Both the position numbers and the translations under genes were made by a program. Source: Lysinibacillus capsici (lineage in GTDB: Bacteria; Bacillota; Bacilli; Bacillales_A; Planococcaceae). From it: a stretch of 64,000 nucleotides of DNA. The stretch covers positions 26,180-90,179 of the forward strand of contig NZ_PXXX01000002.1 of NCBI RefSeq assembly GCF_003367505.1. Reading direction: 5' to 3'. Under the pieces are notes generated by a model that saw only the letters and a list, made by a program, of their open reading frames with translations, did no database searches and was not told the DNA's origin. Of the stretch, positions 8,946 to 17,125 are shown piece by piece; the first letter of the stretch is position 1, and each line of letters starts with the position of its first letter.

Positions 8946-10940
8946 TCATTTACATTCTCGTACCCAATGTCGATGTTTAGCAAGGGCATGAACAAAAGAT
9001 TTTGGATCGGTTGCAACCCCATGTTTATTGGCTATATGCTGTAAAAATAAAACATTTTCCGTATAACCTATTGTTTTACAGTGCTGATAGGCTTGTTCAA
9101 TAAACTGTTCTGCTTTTGCTTGTTCATAGGAATTCTGAAAGGCTCCTGTAACATAAACCCCATCATAAAGAACTGAGGAGGTAGTAGCAAATGTTTCGTG
9201 AATTTCATAACCGCTTACTATGCCTTGTTTATTACTTACTAGTTCAACTACGATATCTTCACTTAAAAATGTAGCAATAAGTTCATTTAATTTTTCACTA
9301 CTATTTTCTGTAACAATTACAGCTACTTTATTAGATTTGACACTTTCCTTTGCATTGATTACTTGGCTAACAGCAGGAGAAGTTTGTTGAATATGTGGTA
9401 CTTCCACTTCTACAGGTGGAACTATACCAATACGCTCAGCGATAGCTGAAGCAAGTGAGTAACTGACATGAGCATACATGTCTACAACTTGTTTTCGAAT
9501 CGCTTTATTTTTTACTTTGCCAAGTTCAAAGCTAAAGGCATCGATAATATGCTTTTTCTCAATATCTGTCATACTAAGCCAGAATAATCTTGCTTGAGAA
9601 AAATGGTCTTTGAAGCTCTCACTACGTGCACGTACTTTATGCCCTTCAACTTTTTCTTCATAATGCTTATATCCACCATCTGCTTCAGAAACAGGATGTG
9701 GTGTATTATTGGCTAAGGAATTTTTATGGTAGCTAACTTGTCCCACATTAATGGTTTGTCGGCCATAGCCATCTCGTTGGTTATTATGAAATGGACAAAT
9801 TGGTTTATTAATAGGAAGCTCATGGAAATTAGGTCCTCCCAGTCGTATTAACTGTGTATCGGTGTAGGAGAATAAACGACCTTGTAATAAAGGATCATTT
9901 GAAAAATCAATGCCAGGCACAACATGCCCGACATGGAATGCGGCTTGTTCCGTTTCTGCAAAAAAATTATCCACATTTTTATTCAAGGTCATTTTCCCAA
10001 GAATGCGTACTGGAATTTCTTCTTCAGGCCATATTTTCGTGGCATCAAGAATATCGAAGCTAAATTTGAATTCATCTTCAACTGGAATAAGTTGCACACC
10101 AAGCTCCCACTCTGGGAAATACCCACGTTCAATGGATTCCCATAAATCTCTGCGGTGAAAATCGGGATCTTTTCCAGCAATGATTTGTGCTTCATCCCAT
10201 ACTAATGATTTTACCCCAAGTACAGGTTTCCAATGAAATTTAACAAAGTGGGCTTTTCCTTCGGCATTGATAAAGCGATAAGTATTAACACCAAAGCCCT
10301 CCATCATTCGATAGCTTCGTGGAATCGATCTATCTGACATATGCCACATAACCATATGAGCAGACTCCTGATTATTTGCAATGAAATCCCAAAAAGTATC
10401 ATGGGCACTTTGTGCTTGTGGTATTTCGTTATTTGGTTCGGGCTTTACAGCGTGTACAAAATCGGGGAATTTAATAGCATCTTGAATAAAAAATACTGGT
10501 ATGTTATTTCCAACTAAATCATAATTGCCCTCCCGTGTATAAAACTTAGTAGCAAAGCCGCGTGCATCACGAACAGTATCTGCAGAGCCTTTAGACCCGG
10601 CAACGGTAGAGAAGCGGACAAAAACAGGGGTTTTAGTGCCTTTTCCATTTAAAAATTGAGCCTTTGTAATATCACTTGCGCATTCATATGTTTCAAAAAT
10701 TCCATGAGCGGCTGAGCCACGTGCGTGTACTACTCGTTCAGGAATTCGTTCATGGTCAAAGTGAGTCATTTTTTCACGGAAATGAAAATCCTCTAGTAAA
10801 GTGGGTCCTCGCTCACCTGCTTTTAGTGAATGTTCATCTTCCGATATTTTTAATCCTTGATTGGTTGTGAGAGGTTGATCTTTATCACTTACTCGGAATG
10901 CTTCTAGCTGTTGTTGTTTTTGATTGACATCTTTTTTCAT
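8946..10940 (-). CDS. katE: Large-subunit catalase (HPII/KatE type)
   Basis: A 664-residue monofunctional haem catalase that dismutates hydrogen peroxide. The active-site His is in VVHARGSAAHG (His72). The NNIPVFFIQDAIKFPDF segment holds the conserved Asn region, and the haem-ligand Tyr lies in RLFSYTDTQLIRLG. Residues ~540-664 form the extra C-terminal flavodoxin/GATase-like domain that separates clade II large-subunit catalases from ~480-residue ones. The start ATG has AGGAGG about 6 nt upstream. A SigB-type promoter lies upstream (10974-10998), consistent with general-stress control as for katE of B. subtilis. The gene is divergent from an MhqR-type regulator. Confidence 0.95.
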   Translation of the reverse strand: MKKDVNQKQQQLEAFRVSDKDQPLTTNQGLKISEDEHSLKAGERGPTLLEDFHFREKMTHFDHERIPERVVHARGSAAHGIFETYECASDITKAQFLNGKGTKTPVFVRFSTVAGSKGSADTVRDARGFATKFYTREGNYDLVGNNIPVFFIQDAIKFPDFVHAVKPEPNNEIPQAQSAHDTFWDFIANNQESAHMVMWHMSDRSIPRSYRMMEGFGVNTYRFINAEGKAHFVKFHWKPVLGVKSLVWDEAQIIAGKDPDFHRRDLWESIERGYFPEWELGVQLIPVEDEFKFSFDILDATKIWPEEEIPVRILGKMTLNKNVDNFFAETEQAAFHVGHVVPGIDFSNDPLLQGRLFSYTDTQLIRLGGPNFHELPINKPICPFHNNQRDGYGRQTINVGQVSYHKNSLANNTPHPVSEADGGYKHYEEKVEGHKVRARSESFKDHFSQARLFWLSMTDIEKKHIIDAFSFELGKVKNKAIRKQVVDMYAHVSYSLASAIAERIGIVPPVEVEVPHIQQTSPAVSQVINAKESVKSNKVAVIVTENSSEKLNELIATFLSEDIVVELVSNKQGIVSGYEIHETFATTSSVLYDGVYVTGAFQNSYEQAKAEQFIEQAYQHCKTIGYTENVLFLQHIANKHGVATDPKSFVHALAKHRHWVRECK

Positions 10941-10973
10941 TTAGAATCCTCCTTTATAAGTTACAACTACCTT

Positions 10974-10998
10974 CTACCCGAACGAAAAGATGACAAAC
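10974..10998 (-). promoter_or_regulatory. Probable SigB promoter of katE
   Basis: On the minus strand, GTTTGT (10993-10998) and GGGTAG (10974-10979) are separated by 13 nt. This matches the SigB pattern GTTTAA-N12-14-GGGWAW closely and sits 34 nt before the katE start codon. Confidence 0.7.
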
Positions 10999-11042
10999 AT
11001 AAAGAAACAAATTGTTTGCTGTTTAAAAATGTATATGTTATT

Positions 11043-11064
11043 ATTATCTCGAATTAGAGATAAT
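11043..11064. promoter_or_regulatory. MhqR-type operator upstream of the regulator gene
   Basis: Inverted repeat ATTATCTC-N6-GAGATAAT, 28 nt before the mhqR start codon. It has the same TATCTC/GAGATA arms as the longer palindrome upstream of the dioxygenase gene, pointing to autoregulation. MhqR sites in B. subtilis have a TATCTCGAATTCGAGATA-like consensus. Confidence 0.8.
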
Positions 11065-11092
11065 TAAATTCGAAGTAAAAAGAGGGAGTCGT

Positions 11093-11527
11093 ATGAAGCA
11101 AAACAATCGTAACTTAAAAGCATTTACGGTCTTGTTCCGAGCATATCAAACGATTCAAGATGCAACTAGAAGAGATTTACTTCAATTCGATTTAAATCAA
11201 ACTGAATTTTCGGTTCTTGAATTTTTGTATCACCATGGAGAACAACCAGTTCAAATGATTGGTAAAAAAATATTAATTGCAAGCAGTAGTATTACTTATG
11301 TGATTGATAAGCTCGAGCAAAAGGGCTATGTGTACCGTAAGGCATGTCCAAGAGATCGTCGTGTTACGTACGTATTACTAACGCTTGAGGGACAGGTTTT
11401 GATGGAGGAAATATTCCCTAAGCATGAACAGAAAATAAATGAGATATTTGAAGTATTGGAAGCCCAGGAGCTGGACAACATGATTTTATCACTTAAAAAA
11501 GTTGGCAAGAACGCCACTAACCAATAA
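11093..11527 (+). CDS. mhqR: MarR-family repressor of quinone-stress genes (MhqR type)
   Basis: A 144-residue MarR-family winged-helix protein. The wing and recognition region are LIASSSITYVIDKLEQKGYVYRKACPRDRRVTYVLLT, and LNQTEFSVLEFLYHHGEQPVQMIGKKI closely follows B. subtilis MhqR. The one clear Cys (in RKACPRDRR) lies in the conserved wing motif and is not proof of thiol sensing. The identity rests on the similarity, on the cognate palindromes before its own gene and the next one, and on the downstream quinone-detoxification genes. It is expected to repress itself and the dioxygenase operon until quinone-like electrophiles are present. The start ATG follows AGAGGGAG. Confidence 0.85.
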   Translation: MKQNNRNLKAFTVLFRAYQTIQDATRRDLLQFDLNQTEFSVLEFLYHHGEQPVQMIGKKILIASSSITYVIDKLEQKGYVYRKACPRDRRVTYVLLTLEGQVLMEEIFPKHEQKINEIFEVLEAQELDNMILSLKKVGKNATNQ

Positions 11528-11538
11528 AAAAATTTAAA

Positions 11539-11564
11539 TATATATCTCGATATCGAGATATATA
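11539..11564. promoter_or_regulatory. MhqR-type operator before the dioxygenase operon
   Basis: A perfect 26-bp palindrome whose core is TATCTCGATATCGAGATA, lying directly in front of the GGAGG of the ring-cleaving dioxygenase gene. It would allow repression of that operon independently of the regulator gene's own promoter. Confidence 0.85.
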
Positions 11565-11577
11565 GGAGGAGCATACT

Positions 11578-12561
11578 ATGAATCATTTAAAAGGTGTACA
11601 CCATGTAACGGCTATCACAAGTAGTGCTGAAGAAAATTATAAATTCTTTACCTATGTTTTAGGAATGCGCTTAATAAAGAAAACAGTGAATCAGGATGAC
11701 ATTCAAACATACCATTTATTCTTTGCAGATGATAAGGGTAGTGCGGGTACAGATATGACGTTCTTTGATTTCCCTAATATCCCAAAAGGTGTACATGGTA
11801 CAAATGAAATTTCAAAGACTTCTTTCCGTGTACCAACGGATGCTGCTTTAGATTATTGGATAAAGCGCTTTGACCGTTTAAATGTGAAGCATACAGGTAT
11901 GAAAGAACAGTTTGGTAAAAAAACACTATCTTTCGTAGATTTTGATGATCAGCACTATCAGTTAATTTCTGATGAGCACAATACAGGTGTGGCGGCAGGT
12001 ACGCCTTGGCAGAATGGCCCCATCCCACTTGAGTATGCCATTACAGGTTTAGGACCAGTTTTTGTCCGTGTCGCTAATTTTAAATACTTTAAGGATGTTT
12101 TAGAAAAGGTAATGCTTTTTACAGAGATTGCAGATGAAGGGGACTTCCATTTATTTGAAGTAGGCGAGGGAGGAAATGGCGCCCAGATTATTGTCGAGCA
12201 CAACACAGTGTTACCCGTTGCTCGTCAAGGTTTTGGTACTGTTCACCATGCTGCCTTTCGTGTAGAGGATCGTTCGGTATTAGATGAATGGACTGCACGT
12301 TTCGAAAGTTTTGGTTTCCACACTTCTGGCTATGTAAATCGTCATTTCTTTGAATCATTGTATGCACGAGTAGCTCCGCAGATTTTATTTGAATTGGCTA
12401 CAGATGGTCCAGGATTTATGGGCGATGAACCATATGAAACATTAGGAGAAAAACTGTCATTACCACCATTTTTAGAACCAAAACGTGAACAGATTGAAAG
12501 TCTTGTTCGTCCGATTGACACTGTAAGAAGTTCCATTATGTTCGATAAAGAATATGAGTAA
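11578..12561 (+). CDS. Ring-cleaving dioxygenase of the VOC/glyoxalase superfamily (MhqA/MhqO type)
   Basis: A 327-residue vicinal-oxygen-chelate protein with two paired modules. The first begins LKGVHHVTAITSSAEENYKFF, and the second holds VHHAAFRVEDRSVLDEW. The probable metal ligands are the first His of each module and the Glu in ILFELATDGPGF. B. subtilis homologues (MhqA, MhqE, MhqO) are hydroquinone- or catechol-cleaving dioxygenases of the MhqR regulon. It heads an operon with a nitroreductase and an FMN reductase and follows a perfect MhqR-type palindrome. Its start has TAGGAGGA about 8 nt upstream. The substrate is inferred, not visible. Confidence 0.88.
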   Translation: MNHLKGVHHVTAITSSAEENYKFFTYVLGMRLIKKTVNQDDIQTYHLFFADDKGSAGTDMTFFDFPNIPKGVHGTNEISKTSFRVPTDAALDYWIKRFDRLNVKHTGMKEQFGKKTLSFVDFDDQHYQLISDEHNTGVAAGTPWQNGPIPLEYAITGLGPVFVRVANFKYFKDVLEKVMLFTEIADEGDFHLFEVGEGGNGAQIIVEHNTVLPVARQGFGTVHHAAFRVEDRSVLDEWTARFESFGFHTSGYVNRHFFESLYARVAPQILFELATDGPGFMGDEPYETLGEKLSLPPFLEPKREQIESLVRPIDTVRSSIMFDKEYE

Positions 12562-12570
12562 CACAATTTC

Positions 12571-12601
12571 ATCCAGTTGGGAAAGCAAAGCCCCACTGGA
12601 T
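12571..12601 (+). other. Intercistronic hairpin
   Basis: ATCCAGT / ACTGGAT arms (7 bp), extended by a further 3 G-C pairs after one mismatch, with a short A-rich loop. It lies between the dioxygenase stop and the nitroreductase start. There is no T-run, so it is more likely an mRNA stability or processing element than a terminator. Confidence 0.5.
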
Positions 12602-12631
12602 GTATACATAACTGTATTGGGGGATAAAAAA

Positions 12632-13249
12632 ATGGAATTTTCCAAGCTGATTGATAAGCGTCGCTCTGCTAATAATTTTATCAAGGACGTTAAAATGACT
12701 GAAGAAGATATACGCCCTATTTTGGAGGATGTTAAGCTTGCCCCTTCAGCATTTAACTTACAGCATGCTAATTATATTGTTGTGCTGGATGAGGATATGA
12801 AAGAAAAGGTGAGAGAGGCAGCATATGGTCAATATAAAGTACATTCAGCTTCAGGTGTAATTCTTGTACTAGGTGACAAGGAAGCATATAAAAATACTGC
12901 TGAGTTAAGTCAGGGCATGGTGGATTTAGGCATAATTACAGCGGGTGAACTAGAGGATATTGTAGCAGAGAATACAAGATTTTATGAGGATCGCGGTGAA
13001 GGATTCATGAAAGATGAAGCCATTCGTAATGCTTCTCTGTCTGCAATGTTATTCATGCTAGCTGCGAAAAATCGTGGTTGGGACACTTGCCCAATGATTG
13101 GCTTTGATAATCAGAAAATGCGTGAGCTTTTCAATGTGCCAGAAACACATGAAATAGCCTTAATGATTACTATTGGGAAAGAAAAAGAAAGCAGTCGTCG
13201 ATTACGTGGGTATCGCAAGCCAGTTGAAGAATTTGCCATTTATTATTGA
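12632..13249 (+). CDS. Nitroreductase family protein (MhqN-like)
   Basis: A 205-residue FMN-dependent oxidoreductase. The ATG at 12632 is chosen because GGGGG lies 8 nt upstream and the protein then begins MEFSKLIDKRRSANNF, the usual nitroreductase N-terminus with its conserved Arg-Arg/Ser FMN-phosphate contact; frames further upstream have no ribosome binding site. Other family signs are APSAFNLQHANYIVV and the C-terminal IGKEKESSRRLRGYRKP. B. subtilis MhqN (YdfN) is a nitroreductase in the same regulon. It probably reduces quinones or nitro compounds with NAD(P)H. It is the second gene of the dioxygenase operon. Confidence 0.87.
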   Translation: MEFSKLIDKRRSANNFIKDVKMTEEDIRPILEDVKLAPSAFNLQHANYIVVLDEDMKEKVREAAYGQYKVHSASGVILVLGDKEAYKNTAELSQGMVDLGIITAGELEDIVAENTRFYEDRGEGFMKDEAIRNASLSAMLFMLAAKNRGWDTCPMIGFDNQKMRELFNVPETHEIALMITIGKEKESSRRLRGYRKPVEEFAIYY

Positions 13250-13312
13250 AATGGTATAAAATACAATAGCTATACAAATACTATGAATAATGTACATTTA
13301 GGAGGAAACATC

Positions 13313-13855
13313 ATGAAAGTAGTAGCAATCGTAGGTAGTATCCGTAAAGAATCTTATAATATGCAATTAGCTCAATTTATTCAAAAACGTTATACAGAAA
13401 AGTTAGATCTTGAAGTATTAAGCTTAAAGGACCTACCAATGTATAATCAAGATATTGAAAATGAGGCTCCACAAGCAGTTCTTGATTTTAAAGCAAAAGT
13501 AAAAGCTGCAGACGCTGTACTTTGGGTTACACCTGAATATAATGGTACAGTTCCTGGGGTTATGGTAAATGCTATTGATTGGCTATCTCGTGTAGATAAA
13601 GTAATGATTGGCAAACCATCTATCATTATGGGTGCATCAATGGGGAACTTAGGTACTGTAAAAGCACAATTACATTTACGTGATATTTTATTCTCTCCAG
13701 GCATTAACTCACCATTACTTAGCGGTAATGACGTTTATATTGGTGCTGTTCACACTAAATTTGATGAAGAAGGCAATTTAACTGATGAAGGTACAGTGAA
13801 ATTCCTTGACGTAGTTATTGATAATTTCTTAAGTTGGGCAAAAAAATACGTTTAA
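13313..13855 (+). CDS. NADPH-dependent FMN reductase / quinone or azo reductase
   Basis: A 180-residue flavodoxin-fold protein. The ATG at 13313 follows AGGAGG by 7 nt; the protein begins MKVVAIVGSIRKESYNMQLA, the FMN-phosphate loop of the NADPH-dependent FMN reductase (ChrR/AzoR-like) family. The motif VTPEYNGTVPGVMVNAIDWLSR is the second conserved family segment. Such enzymes carry out two-electron reduction of quinones, azo dyes or chromate. It is the third gene after the MhqR palindrome with no terminator in between, so it probably belongs to the same quinone-stress operon. No separate MhqR-type site is seen in the 63-nt gap before it. Confidence 0.85.
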   Translation: MKVVAIVGSIRKESYNMQLAQFIQKRYTEKLDLEVLSLKDLPMYNQDIENEAPQAVLDFKAKVKAADAVLWVTPEYNGTVPGVMVNAIDWLSRVDKVMIGKPSIIMGASMGNLGTVKAQLHLRDILFSPGINSPLLSGNDVYIGAVHTKFDEEGNLTDEGTVKFLDVVIDNFLSWAKKYV

Positions 13856-13858
13856 TTA

Positions 13859-13903
13859 AAATATAACCCATAAGTATACAATATACTTATGGGTTATATT
13901 GTT
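13859..13903 (+). terminator. Strong hairpin after the FMN reductase gene
   Basis: Perfect inverted repeat ATATAACCCATAAGTATA / TATACTTATGGGTTATAT with a 3-nt loop and a short T-rich tail. It ends the mhq operon. A shortened near-copy occurs at 14221-14250. Confidence 0.7.
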
Positions 13904-13951
13904 GAAAAAAAGAGGATGTCACTAGCAAAAAAAGCTCTTTTGTTAAGGCGA

Positions 13952-14050
13952 ATGGTTGATTTCGGTTCCGCTAGCGTCCGATGCCGCTTCCCTCAATTCC
14001 GTTCGCTCTAGGGTCTACTCTGTGACGCTAGCTCCTCTCCCATCAACCAT
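13952..14050. repeat. GC-rich 99-nt cruciform repeat element
   Basis: The outer arms ATGGTTGAT (13952-13960) and ATCAACCAT (14042-14050) are perfect 9-bp inverted repeats. A second nested pair, GCTAGCGTC (13970-13978) and GACGCTAGC (14024-14032), is also perfect. The element is much more GC-rich than its surroundings and has no open frame of note. Dispersed GC-rich hairpin repeats with a similar plan are common in Bacillaceae intergenic regions. Whether this one is repeated elsewhere in the genome cannot be seen from this window. Confidence 0.65.
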
Positions 14051-14219
14051 ACATCAAGAGATTATTTTTCATACAGCAGTAACGGATAAAATAGCCCATT
14101 AGAGAAAGGATAGGCACTTGGAGAAGTGATTAGTTACCCATAAAATCTTTGCTAAGATGGTAATTCTTGTGAAGCGGCAAGCCTTTTTCATACAAATTCT
14201 AATGAATGTTCAATACTAT

Positions 14220-14257
14220 GACCCATAGGTATACAATATACTTATGGGCATTTTTTG
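14220..14257 (+). terminator. Second hairpin, near-copy of the one at 13859
   Basis: CCCATAGGTATA / TATACTTATGGG with a 3-nt loop, followed by CATTTTTTG. The arms match the core of the hairpin at 13859-13903 with one or two changes. It ends 80 nt before the sensor kinase gene. Confidence 0.6.
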
Positions 14258-14337
14258 TTTGGAAAGATGCTACTTCTGCATGAAATCTTCACACTTTCAA
14301 GATATACTTTTAAGAAATTCTAAAATGGTGGTTACGG

Positions 14338-15732
14338 ATGAGAAAATTATCATTAAAGCTGGGCATTATCTTCTTCATCACATTGTTTTGTATTGAAACC
14401 TTTATGATGTTTTTTTTGCATGTTTCCCTGACGAATTCTAGAGTGGAAGAGGAACTAGAGCGTTTACAAGCGAGAGGAAATTCACATCGTACTATATTAG
14501 AACAGAACTTCAATAATGAAACACTAGCACATGTCGTTCTTATGGAATCAGAAGCAAGTACAGATGTCGTGGTGACTGACCATTTCGGGACAATCCTTGC
14601 ATCCTCACAGCCACATCAAGAAATCAGTGATCTGATTCGTGAAATAGAGGGGGAAATACCTTATGAAGGAAGGGTTTTACAAGACAATTGGCAAGAAGTT
14701 AAAGCAATTGCGACTATAAGCCCTATTCAAAATCAGCAAGGAACGATTGGCTATGTATTTATGTTTCAAAATACCGATTCCATCCATGCATTAATGAAAC
14801 GGCTGAATAAGCATTTTCTCATCGTGGGTATTGTATCTGGTCTAGTCAGTATTGCAGTCATTGTTGTTCTATCTCGTAAGCTGGCTAAGCCACTTATTCA
14901 AATGAAAGAGGCTACATTGAAAATGAGTAAGGGTGATTTTACAGTTGCTCTTTCTACGAATGGAAAAGATGAGCTTGGGGATTTATCAAATGCTATCCAG
15001 CTTTTATCCAATGATTTAAATCATCTAAGGCAAGAGCGTAAGGAGTTTTTATCGAGTATTGCACATGAGCTTCGTACACCGCTAACTTTTATTAAAGGCT
15101 ATACAGACATTCTTGCTAAACGGGATTTAACAGGGCAAGATCGTCAAAAGTATTTAGCTATTATAATAGAAGAAACAAATAGACTTTCTAGATTAATCAA
15201 AGATTTATTTGATTTAGCGAAAATGGATGAAAACTCATTTGTAATTGAAAAACATTGCTTACATTTAGAGCCGTTTTTTACAAGCATTGAAGAAAAATTA
15301 AGTCCCGCTTTTCAAGATAAAGGTATCTATTTAGTTGTACGTTGTGATAATGGCTTAACACTATGTGCAGATGAAGCAAGACTTGAGCAAATTCTGATTA
15401 ATCTATTAAATAATGCATTAATCTATTGTGCACCAGGAGATATGACTACAGTCACTGTAAAACAAGACAGTGGAATTTTAAGCATCATCGTTGAAGACAC
15501 AGGGAAAGGAATTCCAAAGAAGGATTTACCGTATATTTTTGATCGGTTTTATCGAGTGGAAAAATCACGTAGTCGTGCTTTAGGTGGATCTGGACTTGGG
15601 CTTGCTATTGTCAAGGAGCTTGTACAAGCACATGGGGGAGAAATAAAGGTTAGAAGTGAAATAAATAAAGGGACTACTTTTGAATTATCATTTAAAGGAG
15701 TAGAAACGAATGAAAACGATTTTATGCATTGA
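14338..15732 (+). CDS. Sensor histidine kinase
   Basis: A 464-residue membrane kinase. The first transmembrane helix is at ~8-30, an extracytoplasmic sensor region at ~31-158, and the second helix at ~160-179. A HAMP domain follows at ~180-232. The H-box SSIAHELRTPLTF puts the phosphorylated His at 243, and the ATPase part has LINLLNNAL (N), DTGKGIP (G1), FDRFYRVEKS (F) and GSGLGLAIV (G2). The gene order kinase-then-regulator, with a 23-nt overlap into the regulator, makes a translationally coupled pair. The signal is unknown. The convergent neighbour is a DUF1541 lipoprotein, which might be a target. The upstream ribosome binding site is weak. Confidence 0.9.
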   Translation: MRKLSLKLGIIFFITLFCIETFMMFFLHVSLTNSRVEEELERLQARGNSHRTILEQNFNNETLAHVVLMESEASTDVVVTDHFGTILASSQPHQEISDLIREIEGEIPYEGRVLQDNWQEVKAIATISPIQNQQGTIGYVFMFQNTDSIHALMKRLNKHFLIVGIVSGLVSIAVIVVLSRKLAKPLIQMKEATLKMSKGDFTVALSTNGKDELGDLSNAIQLLSNDLNHLRQERKEFLSSIAHELRTPLTFIKGYTDILAKRDLTGQDRQKYLAIIIEETNRLSRLIKDLFDLAKMDENSFVIEKHCLHLEPFFTSIEEKLSPAFQDKGIYLVVRCDNGLTLCADEARLEQILINLLNNALIYCAPGDMTTVTVKQDSGILSIIVEDTGKGIPKKDLPYIFDRFYRVEKSRSRALGGSGLGLAIVKELVQAHGGEIKVRSEINKGTTFELSFKGVETNENDFMH

Positions 15733-16411
15733 TGATGAACCAAGAATGTTAGATTTATTAACCCTTTATTTGGAACCACTATTTAATTGTAGAGCAATGT
15801 CTTCTATACAAGAGGCATTGGATTTTTTAGAAGAAGAGCATGTGGATTTAGTTCTTTTGGATATTATGATGCCAGAGATGGATGGGTGGCAGGTTTGCCA
15901 GGAAATTAGGAAGTTTTGGGATGTTCCTATCATTATGCTTACTGCAAAAGGAGAACACGCTGATATTGTAAAAGGTTTAAATCTTGGTGCTGATGACTAC
16001 GTTTTAAAGCCTTTTGATGAGGAAGAATTGTTAGCACGCATACATGCTGTATTAAGAAGAACGATATCTGAAGAAAAAGTGATTAACTTTGAAGGGCTTT
16101 GTTTAGATAGAGAGTCCTTTGAAGTATATTTTCAACATAAGGCAATTCCATTAACACCAAAGGAATTTGCCATGCTCGCCCTATTTTTAGATTATCAAAA
16201 TAGAGCATTTTCTAGAGAACACCTTATACATGCCGTTTGGGGATATGATGTAACGATTGAAGATCGTACCATTGATTCACATGTACGTAATTTACGAGAA
16301 AAATTAAGAAAAAGTGGTTTTCCGGCGGATGATTACTTGCAAACCGTTTGGGGCATCGGCTATAAATGGCATAAGTCTGCAAAGAGAAAGCAAATGGAAC
16401 ATAAAAGCTAG
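15710..16411 (+). CDS. OmpR-family response regulator
   Basis: A 233-residue regulator with an N-terminal receiver domain (CIDDEPRML acidic pair; the phosphorylated Asp is in LVLLDIMMP, ~residue 50; Lys in VLKPFDEEEL) and a C-terminal winged-helix DNA-binding domain (LTPKEFAMLALFLDYQNRAFSREHLIHAVWGY, then DSHVRNLREKLRK). It starts at ATG 15710 after AAAGGAG, inside the end of the kinase gene. It is expected to be phosphorylated by that kinase and to act on transcription. Targets are not visible here. Confidence 0.92.
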   Translation: MKTILCIDDEPRMLDLLTLYLEPLFNCRAMSSIQEALDFLEEEHVDLVLLDIMMPEMDGWQVCQEIRKFWDVPIIMLTAKGEHADIVKGLNLGADDYVLKPFDEEELLARIHAVLRRTISEEKVINFEGLCLDRESFEVYFQHKAIPLTPKEFAMLALFLDYQNRAFSREHLIHAVWGYDVTIEDRTIDSHVRNLREKLRKSGFPADDYLQTVWGIGYKWHKSAKRKQMEHKS

Positions 16412-16413
16412 AA

Positions 16414-16450
16414 ATTAACCTCTACCAGAATTGAAGGTAGAGGTTATTTC
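16414..16450. terminator. Bidirectional terminator between the response regulator and the DUF1541 gene
   Basis: AACCTCTACC / GGTAGAGGTT arms with a 9-nt loop and a T-rich tail, located between convergent genes. Confidence 0.8.
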
Positions 16451-16452
16451 TA

Positions 16453-17022
16453 TTATTTTGGACTAAGCTCTTCTTCTGTTACCCATTTATGATTTGTTAC
16501 AGCTTCACCACTTGTAGTGGCAGTATAATCAACCATATATACAGTTGTTTGCACAGCCTCGTCAATAAGGACAGTCGCATTTTCCATACCTTCCATATGT
16601 GTTGCGTCCGTTTTTACTTCTGTTCCAGGAGCCAGTTGTGCTTCTTGTGGGTCAATTAATTCTTCATGAATTACCCACTTATGCTTTTCTATTCGCTTTC
16701 CACCAGTTGTAGGCTCATAGGAAATAACATAGGCAGTTGTAGTATAGGCACCTACTATTGTTGCTTCGGCCCCTTTCATACCTTCCATATGTCCATCTGT
16801 AATAATGGCTGTGCTTCCTATAGGAAATTTCGGATTTTCAGCTTTTTTTAACGTTACTGGTACTTCGCCAGAACTTGAATGGTTCATTGTAGAATGATCC
16901 ATTTCTTCAGCAGCTTCATTAGAAGTGGACGCAGGTTTTGTTTGATCCTCTGTACAAGCCGATAAACTAATTAGAGCGACTACTGATAATAGTCCGACTG
17001 ACCATCTTTTATTGAATTTCAT
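16453..17022 (-). CDS. YdhK-like lipoprotein with two DUF1541 repeats
   Basis: A 189-residue lipoprotein with the lipobox SLSAC near residue 22. After a His/Met-containing linker (MDHSTMNHSS) come two copies of a ~60-residue DUF1541 repeat, at ~65-125 and ~127-188. Both copies have the pattern HMEGM..A.(A/V)...A..TT.Y.(V/I)(S/D)Y..TT.G......HKWV..EEL. Proteins of this family (YdhK of B. subtilis) are often found near copper- or metal-response genes, and the His/Met residues fit metal binding, but the role is unproven. It starts at ATG with AGGAGG upstream and is convergent with the two-component system. Confidence 0.82.
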   Translation of the reverse strand: MKFNKRWSVGLLSVVALISLSACTEDQTKPASTSNEAAEEMDHSTMNHSSSGEVPVTLKKAENPKFPIGSTAIITDGHMEGMKGAEATIVGAYTTTAYVISYEPTTGGKRIEKHKWVIHEELIDPQEAQLAPGTEVKTDATHMEGMENATVLIDEAVQTTVYMVDYTATTSGEAVTNHKWVTEEELSPK

Positions 17023-17125
17023 ATGATATCCTCCTCACTATGTGCTCCTAATGTAGCAAATAAATGTGCAGAAACGATGGATATAACCTATGAAAAACAT
17101 TTCTTTAGTCTGGCGGGGAGATATG

